Position numbers and translations under genes: made by a program
Shown: in pieces, positions 63,118-64,000 of the stretch
Layout of the letters: each line of letters opens with the position of its first letter
Position numbering within the stretch: position 1 is the stretch's first letter
NCBI GenBank assembly: GCA_024867545.1
Contig: JANFNE010000087.1
Location: forward strand, 1-64,000
Direction: 5' to 3'
DNA length: 64,000 bases
Source: Phytopythium helicoides
Taxonomy: Eukaryota; Oomycota; Peronosporomycetes; Pythiales; Pythiaceae
Notes under the pieces: generated by a model
What the model saw: only the letters and a program-made list of their open reading frames with translations
Database searches by the model: none
What the model was told of the DNA's origin: nothing

Positions 63118-64000
63118 ATGCCAACAAGCTCACTGTCGTACGCTGCGACGGTGGTGTCGGGCGAATCTGTGAGCACAAGCAGTAGCAGCGGCAGCTCGGT
63201 CGGCGTGTCGTCTGGCGCGGCGGTGTCTACTGCCGGTTCTGTGTCTGTTTATGGCAGCGGAAGCGGTCAGTCAGCGGGAGGTTCCGTGTCGTTGTCGAGT
63301 GGATCGGGTGTTTCCGGCAGTGGCGACGTGTCCGTGTCTAGCGCCGTGTCATCTAGAAGCAGCGTGTCGGGTGCGGTTCGAGTGTAGCCTGGCTCGACTG
63401 TGGATGGCGCGTCGGGTGAAGTGTTGGTAAGCAGTGGATCCGGCGCGATGTCTGTCGGCGGCGCTGTATGCGTTGTCGGCGGCTCTAGCACGTCGGCGCC
63501 TGGTGGCTCTGTGTTGGCGAGCGGAGGCGACTTTGAGAGCGGGTCGTCCGGCAATGTGTCTGTGAGCGGCGGTGTGTCGTCGTCGAGCGGCTCTGGTGGC
63601 TCTGTGCGTGTGTTCAGCGGTTCTTCGTCGAGCGGCGCTGGCGGTGATGTGAGCGTGTCAAGCGGCAGATCAAGCAGCGGTTTGTCTGTTTCGGTGCTAG
63701 TGTCAAACAGCGCAGTTCAAGCCCGTGGAGAGTGGAGCTGTGTGTGTTTCAAGAGGCCCTGCATCTGGCTGTACGTTCGGGTCGGTGTGGATCACGTCGG
63801 GTGCGTCCACGACTGCTTAGGTATGGGAGTTTGGTGAGCGTGTTTGGCGGCTCTGGCGGCTTCGACGGCTCTGGCGGGTTTTTCGGAGAAAACGCGGCGA
63901 ACTCTGCGTCAGTTGGCAGTGTTGGGTCTTTGTCGGTGTCCAGCGCCGCTGGGTCGGTCGGCGGCGACGTGAGTGTGTCGGGCGGTACAAGCTCTTCGAC
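63118..64000 (+). pseudogene. Ser/Gly/Val-rich repeat protein, runs off the window
   Basis: From ATG 63118 (PTSSLSYAATVVSGESVSTS) the frame encodes repeats such as GGSVSLSSGSGVSGSGDVSVS. It has an in-frame TAG at 63385-63387 (the left paralogue has cag there) and continues to about 63715, where the repeat pattern moves to another frame (SVGSLSVSSAAGSVGGDVSVSGG near the window end). It is a head-to-head paralogue of the minus-strand gene to the left. Probably a secreted or surface low-complexity protein gene that has decayed; function unknown. Confidence 0.5.

Overview
The window looks like nuclear DNA of an oomycete, most likely a Phytophthora-like peronosporalean. The evidence is a set of GC-rich host genes with very short GT..AG introns (a bZIP-like family carrying the oomycete START-like C-terminus, an ABCG half transporter, cytosolic ribosomal protein uS11/S14), surrounded by dense, nested transposons: Copia, chromodomain Gypsy, a LINE, hAT and MULE. 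No rRNA, tRNA or CRISPR was recognised. All calls come from reading the sequence, without database searches.

Layout. (1) 0.3-3.5 kb: two convergent host genes of the bZIP/START-like type. (2) 3.5-10.5 kb: decayed DNA with a broken oxygenase-like/C2H2 pseudogene, a 40-bp-stem hairpin, a 29-nt poly-C run and a dead hAT transposase. (3) 10.5-23.3 kb: a degenerate Copia element split by a complete 9.5-kb LINE (13070-22550) that keeps a 15-bp target duplication, a (CT)n tail and an extra OTU-protease ORF. (4) 23.3-37.9 kb: an endogenous Polinton/Maverick-like or polinton-like virus (PLV) block. It encodes a fibre with a peptidase S74 chaperone domain, an A32-type packaging ATPase, penton/minor capsid, a pVI-like protein with protease cleavage motifs, an adenain-like cysteine protease and a double jelly-roll type major capsid protein, plus small unknowns. 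Almost every gene has a TATATA-like box a few bases before its ATG. A 7.5-kb Gypsy element with identical LTRs (28170-35655, minus strand, 5-bp target duplication) sits inside the fifth codon region of the capsid gene. Most structural genes carry a stop or frameshift, so the block is probably a dead viral remnant. (5) 37.9-40.4 kb: short tandem repeats and two unknown coding stretches.

(6) 40.47-58.85 kb: a very large, nearly identical inverted duplication. Each arm carries a bZIP/START-like gene, an ABCG transporter and a uS11 gene, in mirror order. The left arm has 2.4 kb more (a GT8 glycosyltransferase and a coiled-coil membrane protein) bounded by 122-bp direct repeats. The centre is a decayed Copia element flanked by LTR-like sequences in inverted orientation. 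(7) 58.85-64 kb: two Ser/Gly/Val-rich repeat genes head to head, the left one split by a complete 3.1-kb MULE with a 10-bp target duplication, a transposase, and an accessory zinc-finger/RING protein.

The most notable items are the capsid-encoding viral block with its S74 fibre and compact promoters, the OTU-bearing LINE, the recent inverted duplication, and the RING-carrying MULE.
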